Assembly: GCA_005888335.1 (NCBI GenBank)
Contig: VAWY01000085.1
Span: 1-29,063 of the forward strand
Reading direction: 5' to 3'
From: Actinomycetota bacterium
GTDB taxonomy: Bacteria > Actinomycetota > Thermoleophilia > Solirubrobacterales > Solirubrobacteraceae
Length of the DNA: 29,063 nucleotides
The notes under the pieces were generated by a model. It ran no database searches. It had not been told where the DNA came from and saw only the letters and a list, made by a program, of their open reading frames with translations. The position numbers were made by a program, and so were the translations under genes. Positions 15,029 to 25,911 of the stretch are shown here, piece by piece (position 1 is the first letter of the stretch; each line of letters starts with the position of its first letter).

Positions 15029-17038
15029 ATGGAAGAGCTGTTCACCGAGTCGCGCCGGACGGCGCTGCGCGCGCTGTGCGACACCGTCGTCCCGCGCGTG
15101 GAGCGCGACGACGATCCTGACGGCTTCTGGGCGCGCGCGGCGAGCGACCAGGGCGTGGACCGCGCGGTCGAGGAGTTCATCGCCGGGCTGCCCGAGCCCC
15201 AGCAGGCCGGGCTGGCGCAGCTGCTCGACGCCCTCGACGGGCTCGGCCTCGCGCAGGCTCCGTCCCAGTCGTCACGCGAGGAGATCCTGCGCTCGCTGTC
15301 GCTCGCGTCCTCGCAGGCCGCCGCCGGGATCGGCTCGCTGGCCGCGCTGACGACGATGATCCACTACGGCGCGCCGGACCCGCAGACGCAGAGCAACCCG
15401 AACTGGGCCCGGTTCGGCTACCCGGGCCCGACGATCGCCCGTTCGACGGCGGCCAAGCCGATCGAGCCGCTCGTCCCCGAGGGCGACGAGGTGACGCTCG
15501 AGGCGGACGTCTGCGTGGTCGGCTCCGGCGCCGGCGGCGGCGTCATCGCCGGCCTGCTGGCGCAGCGCGGACAGGACGTCGTGGTCCTCGAGGCCGGTGG
15601 CTACTACACCGAGTCGGACTTCGCGCAGCTCGAGCTCAAGGCCTTCAACGAGATGTACTGGCGCGGCGGTCCGCAGCCCACCGCCGACGGCAACCTGGGG
15701 ATCCTGGCCGGCGCCGCGCTCGGCGGCGGAACGGTGGTCAACTGGACGAACTGCCTGCGCACGCCGCCGTGGGTGCGTGAGCTGTGGGCGCGCGAGTTCG
15801 GGCTGGAGGGCGTGGACGGGCCGGAGTTCGACCGGCTCACCGACGCCGTGCTCGAGCGGATCGGCGCGACCGACCAGGCGACCGACCTGAGCCCCGCGCA
15901 GGAGAAGATGAAGCTCGGCGCCGAGCGGCTCGGCTGGCGGGGCCGGCAGGTCGTGCGCAACGCCGACGTCGAGAAGTACACGCCGGAGGCCGCGGGCTAC
16001 ATGGGCTACGGCGACCCGGCGGGCGCCAAGCGCTCGAACGACAAGACGTGGCTGCTCGACGCCTACGAGGCCGGCGCCCGGATCCTCGTGCGCACCAAGG
16101 CGCAGCGGATCCTGACCGAGGACGGCCACGCCGTGGGCGTGGCGGCGGTCTACGCCGACCCCGCCTCGGGCGCCCGCACCCAGGTCACCGTGCGGGCGCC
16201 GCGGGTCGTCGCGGCCTGCGGCGCGATCGAGTCGCCCGCGCTGCTGCTGCGCTCGGGGATCGGCGGGCCGGCGGTCGGCGACCACTGGCTCAACCACGCC
16301 GCGGTCGCCGTGATCGGCGTCTACGACGAGGACGTGCGGCAGTGGTGGGGACCGCCCCACGCGTGGCAGTGCCACGAGTTCGAGGACGCCGGCGACGGCT
16401 TCGGCTTCCTGATCGAGGGCATCCAGTGGGGGCCGGGCCAGATCTGCTCCGGCGTCTCGCTCGTCGGCCGCGAGCACAAGGAGCTGATCGCCGAGCTGCG
16501 CCACGCGGTCATCGCCGTCGGCCGCGCGCAGATGCGCGGGCACGGCCGCATCACACTCGACGAGAACGGTGAGGCGGTGCTCCACTACGCGGTGACCGAC
16601 CCGGCGGACGAGCGCGACCTGCGCGGCGCCCTCGAGGCGTGCATCCGGATGCACGAGGCAGCGGGCGCGCGGGCCATCTACACGATCGGCGCCGGCGCGC
16701 CGCGCTGGCGGCGCGGCGACGACCTCGAGGCGTTCATCGCGCGGGCGCGGCGGCTGCCGCTGCGCGCCGGCGGGCAGGGGCTCTTCAGCGCGCACCAGAT
16801 GGGCGGCTGCCGCATGGGCGCCGACCCGCAGGCGAGCGTCGCCGATCCGCGCGGCGAGCTGCACGACACCAAGGGCGTCTGGGTGGGCGACGCGAGCGCG
16901 TTCCCGACGGCCGTCGGCGTGAACCCGATGGTGTCGATCATGGCGCTCGCCCATCGCACTGCCGACGCCATGACCGCCGCGCCGGCGGATGCCCGGCGCG
17001 AGACCACCGCGCCGCCCGCGCCGCTCGCGACGACCTGA
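15029..17038 (+). CDS. GMC oxidoreductase with fused N-terminal subunit-3-like domain (long-chain alcohol oxidase-like)
   Basis: A 669-residue flavoprotein. Residues 1-125 (TALRALCDTVVPRVERDDDPDG onward) look like the gluconate 2-dehydrogenase subunit 3 / FAO N-terminal domain. From about 158 a GMC fold begins: VCVVGSGAGGG (FAD dinucleotide loop), VVLEAGGYY, GGGTVVNWTN (second FAD motif), HQMGGCRMG with catalytic H589, and the C-terminal GVNPMVSIMALAHRTAD with N632. This two-part architecture is known in long-chain fatty alcohol oxidases/dehydrogenases, so a fatty alcohol is the favoured substrate; choline or another alcohol remains possible. ATG 15029 has only a weak GAGAGG upstream. An ALDH follows after 28 bases and would take the aldehyde product. 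There is no signal peptide or membrane span. Confidence 0.87.
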   Translation: MEELFTESRRTALRALCDTVVPRVERDDDPDGFWARAASDQGVDRAVEEFIAGLPEPQQAGLAQLLDALDGLGLAQAPSQSSREEILRSLSLASSQAAAGIGSLAALTTMIHYGAPDPQTQSNPNWARFGYPGPTIARSTAAKPIEPLVPEGDEVTLEADVCVVGSGAGGGVIAGLLAQRGQDVVVLEAGGYYTESDFAQLELKAFNEMYWRGGPQPTADGNLGILAGAALGGGTVVNWTNCLRTPPWVRELWAREFGLEGVDGPEFDRLTDAVLERIGATDQATDLSPAQEKMKLGAERLGWRGRQVVRNADVEKYTPEAAGYMGYGDPAGAKRSNDKTWLLDAYEAGARILVRTKAQRILTEDGHAVGVAAVYADPASGARTQVTVRAPRVVAACGAIESPALLLRSGIGGPAVGDHWLNHAAVAVIGVYDEDVRQWWGPPHAWQCHEFEDAGDGFGFLIEGIQWGPGQICSGVSLVGREHKELIAELRHAVIAVGRAQMRGHGRITLDENGEAVLHYAVTDPADERDLRGALEACIRMHEAAGARAIYTIGAGAPRWRRGDDLEAFIARARRLPLRAGGQGLFSAHQMGGCRMGADPQASVADPRGELHDTKGVWVGDASAFPTAVGVNPMVSIMALAHRTADAMTAAPADARRETTAPPAPLATT

Positions 17039-17066
17039 CATCACAGCCTGAGACGAGGAGCAACGA

Positions 17067-18527
<1,461 letters not shown>

Positions 18528-18530
18528 CCC

Positions 18531-18566
18531 GGCCGGCTGACGTGGTCAGCGCCCGCTCAGCCGGCC
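18531..18566. terminator. Bidirectional hairpin between convergent ALDH and ACC genes
   Basis: GGCCGGCTGA (18531-18540) and TCAGCCGGCC (18557-18566) form a perfect 10-bp stem with a 16-base loop. The TGA of the carboxylase on the minus strand is the end of that stem, and the ALDH stop lies four bases before it. An alternative inner pairing CTGA/TCAG (18537-18549) exists. No U-tract. Confidence 0.6.
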
Positions 18567-21500
18567 ACGCGCCGGCGGGCGGGCTCGACCACGTCCGCCG
18601 CAGGCTCGAGCCGGTGGACGCCCTGGCCGGCGATCTGCTCCAGCGTTCGGCGCATGCCGCGCTCGACGGCGTCGATCAGGTAGGGCCGCAGCTCCGACGC
18701 GGGCACGATCCGGTCGACCGAGCCCACGCTGACGGCGCGCTGCACGCTGTGGACCGCGTCGAACTCGGCGGCGAGCTCGCCGAGCTTGTCCGAGCGGATC
18801 TCGGCCCACCGCGCGTCGCGCTCGGCGCGCAGCCGCTGGCGCTCGGCGCCCTCCGCGCCGGCGATGCGCTCGTCGAGCTCGGCGATCTCCTCGTGCGTTC
18901 GCGTGCGGACGTCGACTTCCCGGGAGAAGACGACGGCCGCGGCAGGAGCGCCGCCGATCACCGAGGCGTGCGCGCCCTCGAGCGCGCTCGTCTCGAGGTT
19001 CTCGTTCAGCGCGCGCGAGAAGACGACGAAGGCCCCGCCGTGGAAGCGCGAGATCACGCAGAACGCGATCGGCCCGTCGAAGTTGACGATGGCGCGGCCG
19101 ATCTCGGCCCCGTACTCGAGCTGAAGCCGCCGCATCGACTCGGGGGAGCCGTCGAAGCCCGCGAGGTTGGCCAGCACGACCAGCGGCCGGCGGCCGGAGG
19201 CGGCGTTGATGGCCCGCGCGATCTTCTTGGAGGCCTGCGGGAACAGGGTGCCCGACGTCCACTGCTCCGGTCCGTCGGCGGGAACCTGGCCGAAGCGCGG
19301 CAGCGGCCGGGACTCGATGCCGAGCATCGCGACGGGCCAGCCGCCGAGGTGGGCGTCCCAGGCGACGGCGACCTCGGCGTCGCGCATCCCCTTCCAGCGC
19401 TCCAGCGGCGCGTGATCGCGGTCCGCGACGGCGAGCATCACCGCCCGGATGTCGAACGGCTTCTTGCGGCCGGGATTGGTGGCCTCCGCGAAGATCTCGC
19501 CGACGGTGCGCAGGTCGGAGTCGGGCGCCCAGTGCGGCGAGCCGCTGACGTCGCGATCGGGCGGGTCCTGCACAGGGGCGCGCCGGGGGAAGCGCTCGCC
19601 GGGCGCCACGTAGGCGTGCTCGTAGTAGCTGAGCAGCACCTCGCAGGCGCCCGTCAGATCGGGCGCCCAGTACTGGGCCTGGCCGTTGGGCCCCATGATC
19701 CGCTGGTAGCCGCCGATGCCGAAGTTGTCCTCGGCCGACACGCCGCCGGAGTAGTCGAGCGCCTCCTTGCCCGTGAGCACCATCGCGCTCTCCGGGGTCA
19801 TGACCAGGATGCCCTTGGTGTGCATGAGCATCGTCGCCTCGGCGTTCCAGTAGGGCTGCGCGCCGACGTTGATGCCGCTCACGACCACGTTGATCTCGCC
19901 GCCCGCCTGCGTGAACCGGACGATGCGCCGCAGCGCGGCCGCCACCCAGTCCATGTTCTCGGTCCCGGAGTCCATCGCGATCTTGGCGCCGGCGGAGAGC
20001 GCGAACCACTCGCACGGCACGCCGAGCTGCTCGGCGAGGTCGAGCGCCGCGATGATCCGCCGGCACTCGGGCTCGGCCAGCGAGCCGAGCGCGCGCGTCG
20101 GGTCGCCCAGCAGGACGACCCGGAGCATGCCCTCCGGGTAGCGCTGGGTGCCGTTGCGCACCAGGCCCACCACGACGCCGGCGCGGTTGGTCGCCGCGGG
20201 CCGGTCGACGGGGACGAGCCGGCCGTCCGGATCGAGGTCGTGCTCGGTGAACTCCCCGGCCGGGATCGGGGCGCCCGCCTCGGCCCGCTCGGGGGCGAGG
20301 ATCTTCACGATCTCCGCGGGATGCACCGTGCCCCGGCGGCGGGCGGAGACGATCCGCTGGGCGCCCTCGTCGAGCGGGCGCAGCGGCCGGCTGGGCGGGT
20401 CGCCCACCTCCATCACCACACCATGGCCCGCCGGGTTGAAGAACCGCAGCACCCGATCGCGCTCGCCGCCGTCCTCGGGCACGCGGGCGCGCAGCAGCAC
20501 CATCTCCATGCCGAGCCCGGCGGTCAGGCGCGCCAACCGCGTGATGACCGGGCGCGCCTCGTCGGGCTCGAAGTCCATGGCCGGCCACGCGTAGAGCAGC
20601 AGGCGATTCCACTGCAAGCGCTCGCGCGACGGCCGGCGCGACTGCACGGCGCGCATCTCCTCGAGCGCCTGGCGCGCCATCCGCTCGAGCTCCGGCAGCG
20701 CGGTGATGCGCCCGGCCTCGTCGCGCACCGCGGTCAGGTCGCGGACCTCGGCGACCGCGATCAGGCGCTCGTCGCGCGCGTTGGCGCGGGCGATCGCGCG
20801 GAAGAGGTAGATCTCGTGGGCGGAGGGGAGCCGCTCGAGCGTGAAGTTCTTCAGGCGCCACAGGTCCAGGCGCTCGGACGTCATGGGGTGCAGGCCGCGC
20901 AGGTCGCGGTGCTCGGCCACCGCCGCGTTCGGCGCCCCCGAGAACGTCATCACGTGGACGTCGTCGCGCGTTCCCACGGTGAACGCCACGCGCTCGACGG
21001 CCGGCGGCAGCTTCGCCTCCGCCAGCAGCCGCTCGAGCTCGGCCGCGAGCTCGTCCCCGGTCGCCGCGCTCTCGGCCCGCACCGTGCACAGGTCGGCGAG
21101 CAGGCGCTCGCCCGCGGGCACGCTCCGGGCGTGGGCGGCCAGCGCGCGCAGCGCGGCCGCGACGCCGGCCGGCTCGGTGAACGCCGCCGCGACGTGGTGG
21201 CGCCTTCCGCCGCGCTCGTAGGACGCGAGCACGAACGGGACGCCCTCGAGCACGAGCTCGTGGACGTCCTCGAGCCCGCGGATGCGGTAGTGGCGGCGGG
21301 TCAGCGCCTCGACGAGCACCCGCCCGGCCGCCACGCCCGCCTCGCCGGCGTACCGGGTCAGCAGCGGCGTGAGCGGCTGCGGGCAGTCGACGAGCGAGCG
21401 CATGTGCGCGTCGCGGTCGGCTCGCCCGGGCTCGCCGGCCAGGGCGGCCAGGTGGCGCTCCATGGCGGCGTAGGCCTCCTCGCGGGCCGCCTCGATCAGC

Positions 21501-24139
21501 GGCTGGTCGAAGAGGCGCCACCGCAGCTCGCGCGCGAGGTCGGCGAGGGCCGGCTCGCGCGGCGCCAGCGCAGCCTCGAGACGGTCGAGTGCGCGGCGGA
21601 ACTCGTCGTCCACCATGCCCGAGAGCTCGCCGGCGCACTCGAGCTGCCGGCGCAGGAGGTTCTGCACCGCGGCGCGCGCAGCCTCGGCCCGCTGCTGGGA
21701 GAGGAACACGCGGTAGCAGGCGTCCTCGAGCGCGGGCGTGCGCTCGAGGCCGGCGATCCCGTACTGGCCGAGCGCGCGCTCCAGGTTGGCCACGAAGCGG
21801 TCGGGCAGCCCCTCGGCGCCGGCATCCAGCGAGCGCAGGAAGGCGTGGAAGCGCTCCTGCGGACTGCCCAGCACCTGCGGCGCGTCGGGCTCGTCGGAGG
21901 CATGCGGCCGATTGAGCGCACGGAGGTCGGCGTAGACCTCGAGCAGCCGGCGCTCACCGTCGAGGTCCAGCGGCGCGGCGAGCAGCTCGTCGACGGTCGA
22001 CCTCACCTCGGCGGCGGAGAGGTCGTAGCCCAGCACGAGCCACACCAGGCGCTGCAGGCCGGACGGCTCGGCGCCGCGGCCCGGCCCGCCGGCGTCGAAG
22101 CGCACGCGCTCGCCCTCGTTGCCGGCGCCCTCGCCCTCGAGCGGCTCGATCTGCACCAGCGGCCTGCCGGCCGCGACGTGCACGTTGGCGGAGACGAGCA
22201 CCCGGCGCACCCGGCCGGCCACGGGGGCGACGAGCGAGCTCTCCATCTTCATGCTCTCCGTGACCGCGACGACGTCGCCCGCGCGCACCTCGTCGCCGAC
22301 GGAGACCGGGATCGCCACGACGACGGCGGGGGCGTGGCTGCGCACCAGGCCCGCCTCGTCGCGCGAGATGCGGTGCGGGACGCCGTTGACCTCCACGAGC
22401 AGGTCGGCGTCCTGGAGCGCGGTCAGCGTCCGGTAGGAGCGCCCGCCGTAGGCGACGCGGCATTCGTGCTCGGTGACGCGCTCGACGTCAGCCTCGATCC
22501 GCACCCCGTCGATCTCGACCTGGTAGGTCGCGGGACCGATCTGGCGGACCTCGAAGCGGTAGCTCGCGCCCCCGTAGCGCAGATCGACCGTCCGGGACAC
22601 CGGCGCCTCGGCCTGCGGGCGCCCGCGGCGCGCGAAGGCGTAGAAGTGCGCCCGGTCGGCGGCCTTGGCGGCATCGCAGAGCGCGATCGCCGCCTGGACC
22701 AGCGCGGTGTCGGCGTGGTGCACCGACTGGACGTCGCCCTGTGCCTGCAGACGGTCCAGCCAGCCGGTGTCCACCTCACCGGCGCGCAGCTCGGGACGGT
22801 CGAGCAGGTCGAGCAGGAACCCCTGGTTCGTCGCCCCCTCCTCGATCACCACCATCGTGTCGGCGACGGCCCGCCGCAGCCGCGCGATCGCGTCCGCGCG
22901 CGTCGGGCCGTGGGCGATGATCTTCGCGATCATCGAGTCGAACTCCGGCGGGACCGTGTCGCCCTCCGCCAGGCCGCTGTCCACGCGCACACCCGGCCCG
23001 GTGGGCAGCCGCAGCAGCGCGACCCGCCCGGGCGCGGGGGCGAACCCGAGCCCGGGATCCTCGGCGTTCAGGCGCACCTCGATCGCGTGGCCGCGGGGCG
23101 GCGGCGGGTCGCCCTCGAGCCGGCCGCCGGCGGCGATATGGAGCTGGAGCTTGACGAGGTCGGCTCCGGTGACCATCTCGGTGACCGGGTGCTCGACCTG
23201 CAGGCGGGTGTTGACCTCCATGAACGAGAACGCCTGCTCGGCCGGCTCGTAGAGGAACTCCACGGTGCCGACGCCGCGGTAGCGCGCCAGCTTCGCGAGC
23301 CGTACCGCCGCCGCCGCGAGCTCGCGCTCCTGCTCGGGGGCGAGCGCCGGGCTGGCCGACTCCTCGACGACCTTCTGGTGGCGGCGCTGGTAGCTGCAGT
23401 CGCGCACGCCGAGCGCCCAGACCGCCCCGTGGCCGTCGGCCACGAGCTGCACCTCGACGTGCCGCGCCGAGTCCACGAGGCGTTCCATCAGCACGCTCGG
23501 ATCGCCGAAGGCCTGCGCCGCCTCGGCGCGGGCGCGCTCGTACGCGGACGGCAGCTCCTCCGCGCGGTCGACCCGCCGCATGCCGCGCCCGCCGCCGCCC
23601 GCGGCGGCCTTGATGATCAAGGGAAGCCCGAGCGCCTCGCCGTGGCGAACCGCGTCCTCGACGCTCTCCACCGGCCCGCCGCTCCAGGGGGCCACCGGCA
23701 CCCCGGCCTGCTCGGCCAGGCGCTTGGCCTCGATCTTGTCGCCGAGCGCGCGCATCGTGTCGGGGTCGGGCCCGACGAAGACGATCCCCAGCCGCCGGCA
23801 GAGCTCGGCGAACCGGGGATGCTCGGCCACGAAGCCCCACCCGACCCAGGCGGCATCCGCCCGCGTCTCGACCAGGGCGCGCTCGAGCGCCTCGTAGTCG
23901 AGGTAGCCGTTGCTGCGGCGGCCGTCGCCGTCGACCACGGTCGCCTGCCCGAGGCAGTGCCGCTCGTCGGCCCGGCGGACGAACAGCGCGTGGCGCTCGG
24001 GCTCCGTGTAGAAGGCGATGACCTGGATCGGCTCCGCGCGCTGCTCGTTGAGCTCGCGAACCGCGTGGATGGCGCGCATCGCCGCCTCGCCGCGGTTGAC
24101 GATCGCGAGGCGCTGGAAGGGACGCTGCGTGTCGGTCAC
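18557..24139 (-). CDS. Single-chain eukaryote-type acetyl/acyl-CoA carboxylase (BC-BCCP-central-CT)
   Basis: An 1860-residue multidomain carboxylase producing malonyl-CoA or a related acyl-malonate. Residues 1-460 are biotin carboxylase: IVNRGEAA, AAAGGGGRGM (178-187), MEVNTRLQVEHPVTE (307-321). A biotinyl domain near 595-655 carries TESMKMES with biotin-lysine K631. About 680-1270 is a central region resembling that of eukaryotic ACC, including HPMTSERLDLWRLKNF near 1085. About 1280-1840 is carboxyltransferase, with SAGAKIAMDSGTENMDW near 1385, then LTGKEALDYSGGVSAEDNFG. Most bacteria split these into AccABCD or two chains. GTG start at 24139, no ribosome site, TAGACA seven bases upstream, hence perhaps leaderless. 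It is divergent from a wax-ester synthase/DGAT. Substrate chain length cannot be read from sequence. Confidence 0.92.
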   Translation of the reverse strand: MTDTQRPFQRLAIVNRGEAAMRAIHAVRELNEQRAEPIQVIAFYTEPERHALFVRRADERHCLGQATVVDGDGRRSNGYLDYEALERALVETRADAAWVGWGFVAEHPRFAELCRRLGIVFVGPDPDTMRALGDKIEAKRLAEQAGVPVAPWSGGPVESVEDAVRHGEALGLPLIIKAAAGGGGRGMRRVDRAEELPSAYERARAEAAQAFGDPSVLMERLVDSARHVEVQLVADGHGAVWALGVRDCSYQRRHQKVVEESASPALAPEQERELAAAAVRLAKLARYRGVGTVEFLYEPAEQAFSFMEVNTRLQVEHPVTEMVTGADLVKLQLHIAAGGRLEGDPPPPRGHAIEVRLNAEDPGLGFAPAPGRVALLRLPTGPGVRVDSGLAEGDTVPPEFDSMIAKIIAHGPTRADAIARLRRAVADTMVVIEEGATNQGFLLDLLDRPELRAGEVDTGWLDRLQAQGDVQSVHHADTALVQAAIALCDAAKAADRAHFYAFARRGRPQAEAPVSRTVDLRYGGASYRFEVRQIGPATYQVEIDGVRIEADVERVTEHECRVAYGGRSYRTLTALQDADLLVEVNGVPHRISRDEAGLVRSHAPAVVVAIPVSVGDEVRAGDVVAVTESMKMESSLVAPVAGRVRRVLVSANVHVAAGRPLVQIEPLEGEGAGNEGERVRFDAGGPGRGAEPSGLQRLVWLVLGYDLSAAEVRSTVDELLAAPLDLDGERRLLEVYADLRALNRPHASDEPDAPQVLGSPQERFHAFLRSLDAGAEGLPDRFVANLERALGQYGIAGLERTPALEDACYRVFLSQQRAEAARAAVQNLLRRQLECAGELSGMVDDEFRRALDRLEAALAPREPALADLARELRWRLFDQPLIEAAREEAYAAMERHLAALAGEPGRADRDAHMRSLVDCPQPLTPLLTRYAGEAGVAAGRVLVEALTRRHYRIRGLEDVHELVLEGVPFVLASYERGGRRHHVAAAFTEPAGVAAALRALAAHARSVPAGERLLADLCTVRAESAATGDELAAELERLLAEAKLPPAVERVAFTVGTRDDVHVMTFSGAPNAAVAEHRDLRGLHPMTSERLDLWRLKNFTLERLPSAHEIYLFRAIARANARDERLIAVAEVRDLTAVRDEAGRITALPELERMARQALEEMRAVQSRRPSRERLQWNRLLLYAWPAMDFEPDEARPVITRLARLTAGLGMEMVLLRARVPEDGGERDRVLRFFNPAGHGVVMEVGDPPSRPLRPLDEGAQRIVSARRRGTVHPAEIVKILAPERAEAGAPIPAGEFTEHDLDPDGRLVPVDRPAATNRAGVVVGLVRNGTQRYPEGMLRVVLLGDPTRALGSLAEPECRRIIAALDLAEQLGVPCEWFALSAGAKIAMDSGTENMDWVAAALRRIVRFTQAGGEINVVVSGINVGAQPYWNAEATMLMHTKGILVMTPESAMVLTGKEALDYSGGVSAEDNFGIGGYQRIMGPNGQAQYWAPDLTGACEVLLSYYEHAYVAPGERFPRRAPVQDPPDRDVSGSPHWAPDSDLRTVGEIFAEATNPGRKKPFDIRAVMLAVADRDHAPLERWKGMRDAEVAVAWDAHLGGWPVAMLGIESRPLPRFGQVPADGPEQWTSGTLFPQASKKIARAINAASGRRPLVVLANLAGFDGSPESMRRLQLEYGAEIGRAIVNFDGPIAFCVISRFHGGAFVVFSRALNENLETSALEGAHASVIGGAPAAAVVFSREVDVRTRTHEEIAELDERIAGAEGAERQRLRAERDARWAEIRSDKLGELAAEFDAVHSVQRAVSVGSVDRIVPASELRPYLIDAVERGMRRTLEQIAGQGVHRLEPAADVVEPARRRVAG

Positions 24140-24214
24140 GCGTCGCTGTCTAGCCGCAGGCTCCGCGGCGGGGAAGGGTTCTCGTCCTCATGCCCCCCGG
24201 TCGGCGTGATCTTC

Positions 24215-24275
24215 ACCCCCCGAACGGGGAGGGTGCGGTGCTCCCCTTGGCGGTCCGACCCCCCGAACGTGGGGA
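24215..24275. promoter_or_regulatory. Two-copy dyad motif between ACC and WS/DGAT, putative operator pair
   Basis: ACCCCCCGAACGGGGA (24215-24230) and ACCCCCCGAACGTGGGGA (24258-24275) are near-identical direct repeats. Each has CCCC/GGGG dyad symmetry around CGAAC(GT). Their starts are 43 bases apart, about four helical turns, so a protein could bind both on one face. They sit in the 217-base divergent spacer and could control both genes. The rest of that spacer holds the WS/DGAT ribosome site (AGGAGAGG, 24341-24348) and nothing else I can name. Confidence 0.55.
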
Positions 24276-24356
24276 ATTCCGCACGTCCGTCCCGGCGAGA
24301 CGTCCGATCCCTGCCAGGTTGTTGCGCGTGGGGTTCCACGAGGAGAGGGCACAAGG

Positions 24357-25802
24357 ATGAGTGCAAGCAGGCGTCTGTCGCCCCTGGACGGGTCGTTTCT
24401 CCGCCTGGAGTCGGCGGCCGCGCACATGCACGTCGGGTGGAGCGCCGTGTTCGACGTGCCCGACGAGGGCGCTCGGCCGACGCTGCCGGCGCTGCGCGAG
24501 CGCGTGGCGAGCCGCCTCGACGACGTGCCGTGGTGCCGGTGGCGCCTGGAGAACGCCCCGCTGGGACTCTCCGAGCCGCGCTGGGTCGAGGACACCGAGT
24601 TCGATCTCTCCGCCCACGTGGTGGCGCTGTCCGCGCCCGACGAGCCGGTGAGCGAGCAGGCGTTCGCCGCCCTGCGCGACGCGCTGCTCTCCCAGCCGCT
24701 CGACCGCTCCCGGGCGCTGTGGCAGATGTTCCTGATCCCCCGCCTCGAGGATGGGCGCGCAGCGATGCTCGGCAAGGTGCACCACGCGCTGGTCGACGGG
24801 ATCGCCGCCCTGCAGATCGTCGGCCTGGTCGCCGACGCGACGCCCGGGGCGACGTCAGAGCCGGGACGGGGGTGGCAGACCGCCGGCGCGCCCGGTCCGC
24901 TCGGCTGGGCGCTCGACGAGCTGACGCACACCGCCGCCGACGGCGTCCGGGCGCTGCGCGCCACCGCCGCAGCGGCCACCCGCCCCGCTGAGACCGTGCG
25001 CGGCGCCGTCGGCCGCGCCCGCCGCGTGCTGCTGGCGGCGCGCGAGGACGTCGTGAGGCGCGCGCCCGACAGCGCGCTCAACGTCCCGATCGGCGCGCGC
25101 CGATCGCTCGTGGGCTACCACGCCTCGCGCGCGGAGCTGCGCGCCGCGCGCGCCGGCGGCGGCACGCTCAACGACGTCGGCCTGGCCGTCGTCGCCGGGG
25201 CGTTGCGCGCGCTCGCGCTGCGCCGGGGCGAGCCGCCACGAGCGCCGTTCAAGGCGATGGTCCCGGTCAGCACGCGGCGGATGGGGGAGACCGGCCCGGG
25301 CAACCGGATCGCGATGGTCAACATCCGGCTCCCGGTCGACCTCGCCACGCCGCGAGAGCGCCTCGACCGGGTGCGCGACGAGACCCAGCGCCTGAAGCTC
25401 AGCGGCCGCGCCGAGGGCACCGAGACGCTGTACGCGGCCGGCGGGCTGGTGCCGGCGCCGCTGCGCTCGCCGGTCGTCCGGGCGATGTCCTCGCCCCGCG
25501 CGTTCAACCTGACCGTCTCGCAGTCGCCGGGGCCGCGCGGCGCGGTCTCGGTGCTCGGCTGCGAGCTGCAGGAGGTCTACTCGGTCGTGCCCATCGCCGA
25601 CCAGCACGCGCTGGCCATCGGGATGGTCCGCTACCGGCACGAGCTGTTCTTCGGCTGCTACGCCGACCCGGATGCGCTCCCCGAGATCCACGACCTCCCC
25701 GCCCTGCTCGAGGCCGAGCTGCGCGCACTCGGCAGGCCGGTGGTGGTGGCTGCCACGCCTGCTCCGGCGATGAGCTCGATGGCGGCGTCGCCGTCACCGT
25801 AG
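24357..25802 (+). CDS. Wax ester synthase / acyl-CoA:diacylglycerol acyltransferase (WS/DGAT)
   Basis: A 481-residue condensing-enzyme-fold acyltransferase. It begins RRLSPLDGSFLRLE, the usual N-terminus, and carries the catalytic KVHHALVDG (H142, H143, D147). It also has the later family segments NDVGLAVVAGALRAL, MVPVSTR, GNRIAMVNIRLPV and FNLTVSQSPGPRG. It esterifies fatty alcohol or diacylglycerol with acyl-CoA to make wax esters or triacylglycerol, acting at the membrane and lipid-body surface. ATG 24357 has AGGAGAGG about eight bases upstream. The divergent ACC would supply malonyl-CoA for the acyl chains, and the GMC/ALDH pair could handle fatty alcohol. The C-terminus ends in a low-complexity Ala/Ser/Pro tail. 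Confidence 0.92.
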   Translation: MSASRRLSPLDGSFLRLESAAAHMHVGWSAVFDVPDEGARPTLPALRERVASRLDDVPWCRWRLENAPLGLSEPRWVEDTEFDLSAHVVALSAPDEPVSEQAFAALRDALLSQPLDRSRALWQMFLIPRLEDGRAAMLGKVHHALVDGIAALQIVGLVADATPGATSEPGRGWQTAGAPGPLGWALDELTHTAADGVRALRATAAAATRPAETVRGAVGRARRVLLAAREDVVRRAPDSALNVPIGARRSLVGYHASRAELRAARAGGGTLNDVGLAVVAGALRALALRRGEPPRAPFKAMVPVSTRRMGETGPGNRIAMVNIRLPVDLATPRERLDRVRDETQRLKLSGRAEGTETLYAAGGLVPAPLRSPVVRAMSSPRAFNLTVSQSPGPRGAVSVLGCELQEVYSVVPIADQHALAIGMVRYRHELFFGCYADPDALPEIHDLPALLEAELRALGRPVVVAATPAPAMSSMAASPSP

Positions 25803-25911
25803 GCGCCGTCGCCGCAGGCGCTTGTCCGACCGGCGGGCGGCGGGTTAGGGTCATCTCGTAGGGCGCCGGCTCGTGTCCGCGGGTCGGCGATCCGCAGGAG
25901 AGGAGACCCAC

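Noticed and set aside
24140..24356. A riboswitch or small RNA in the ACC-WS/DGAT spacer
   Set aside because: The only structured elements are the two short direct repeats with inner dyads, which fit DNA operators better than a folded RNA; no known riboswitch core was recognised.
18542..24991. A 2149-residue open frame on the + strand spanning the ACC gene and part of WS/DGAT
   Set aside because: It is antisense to a carboxylase with intact domains, is dominated by Arg, His, Asp, Gln and Ala, has no recognisable domain, and runs through a promoter region. High GC removes stop codons from the opposite frame.
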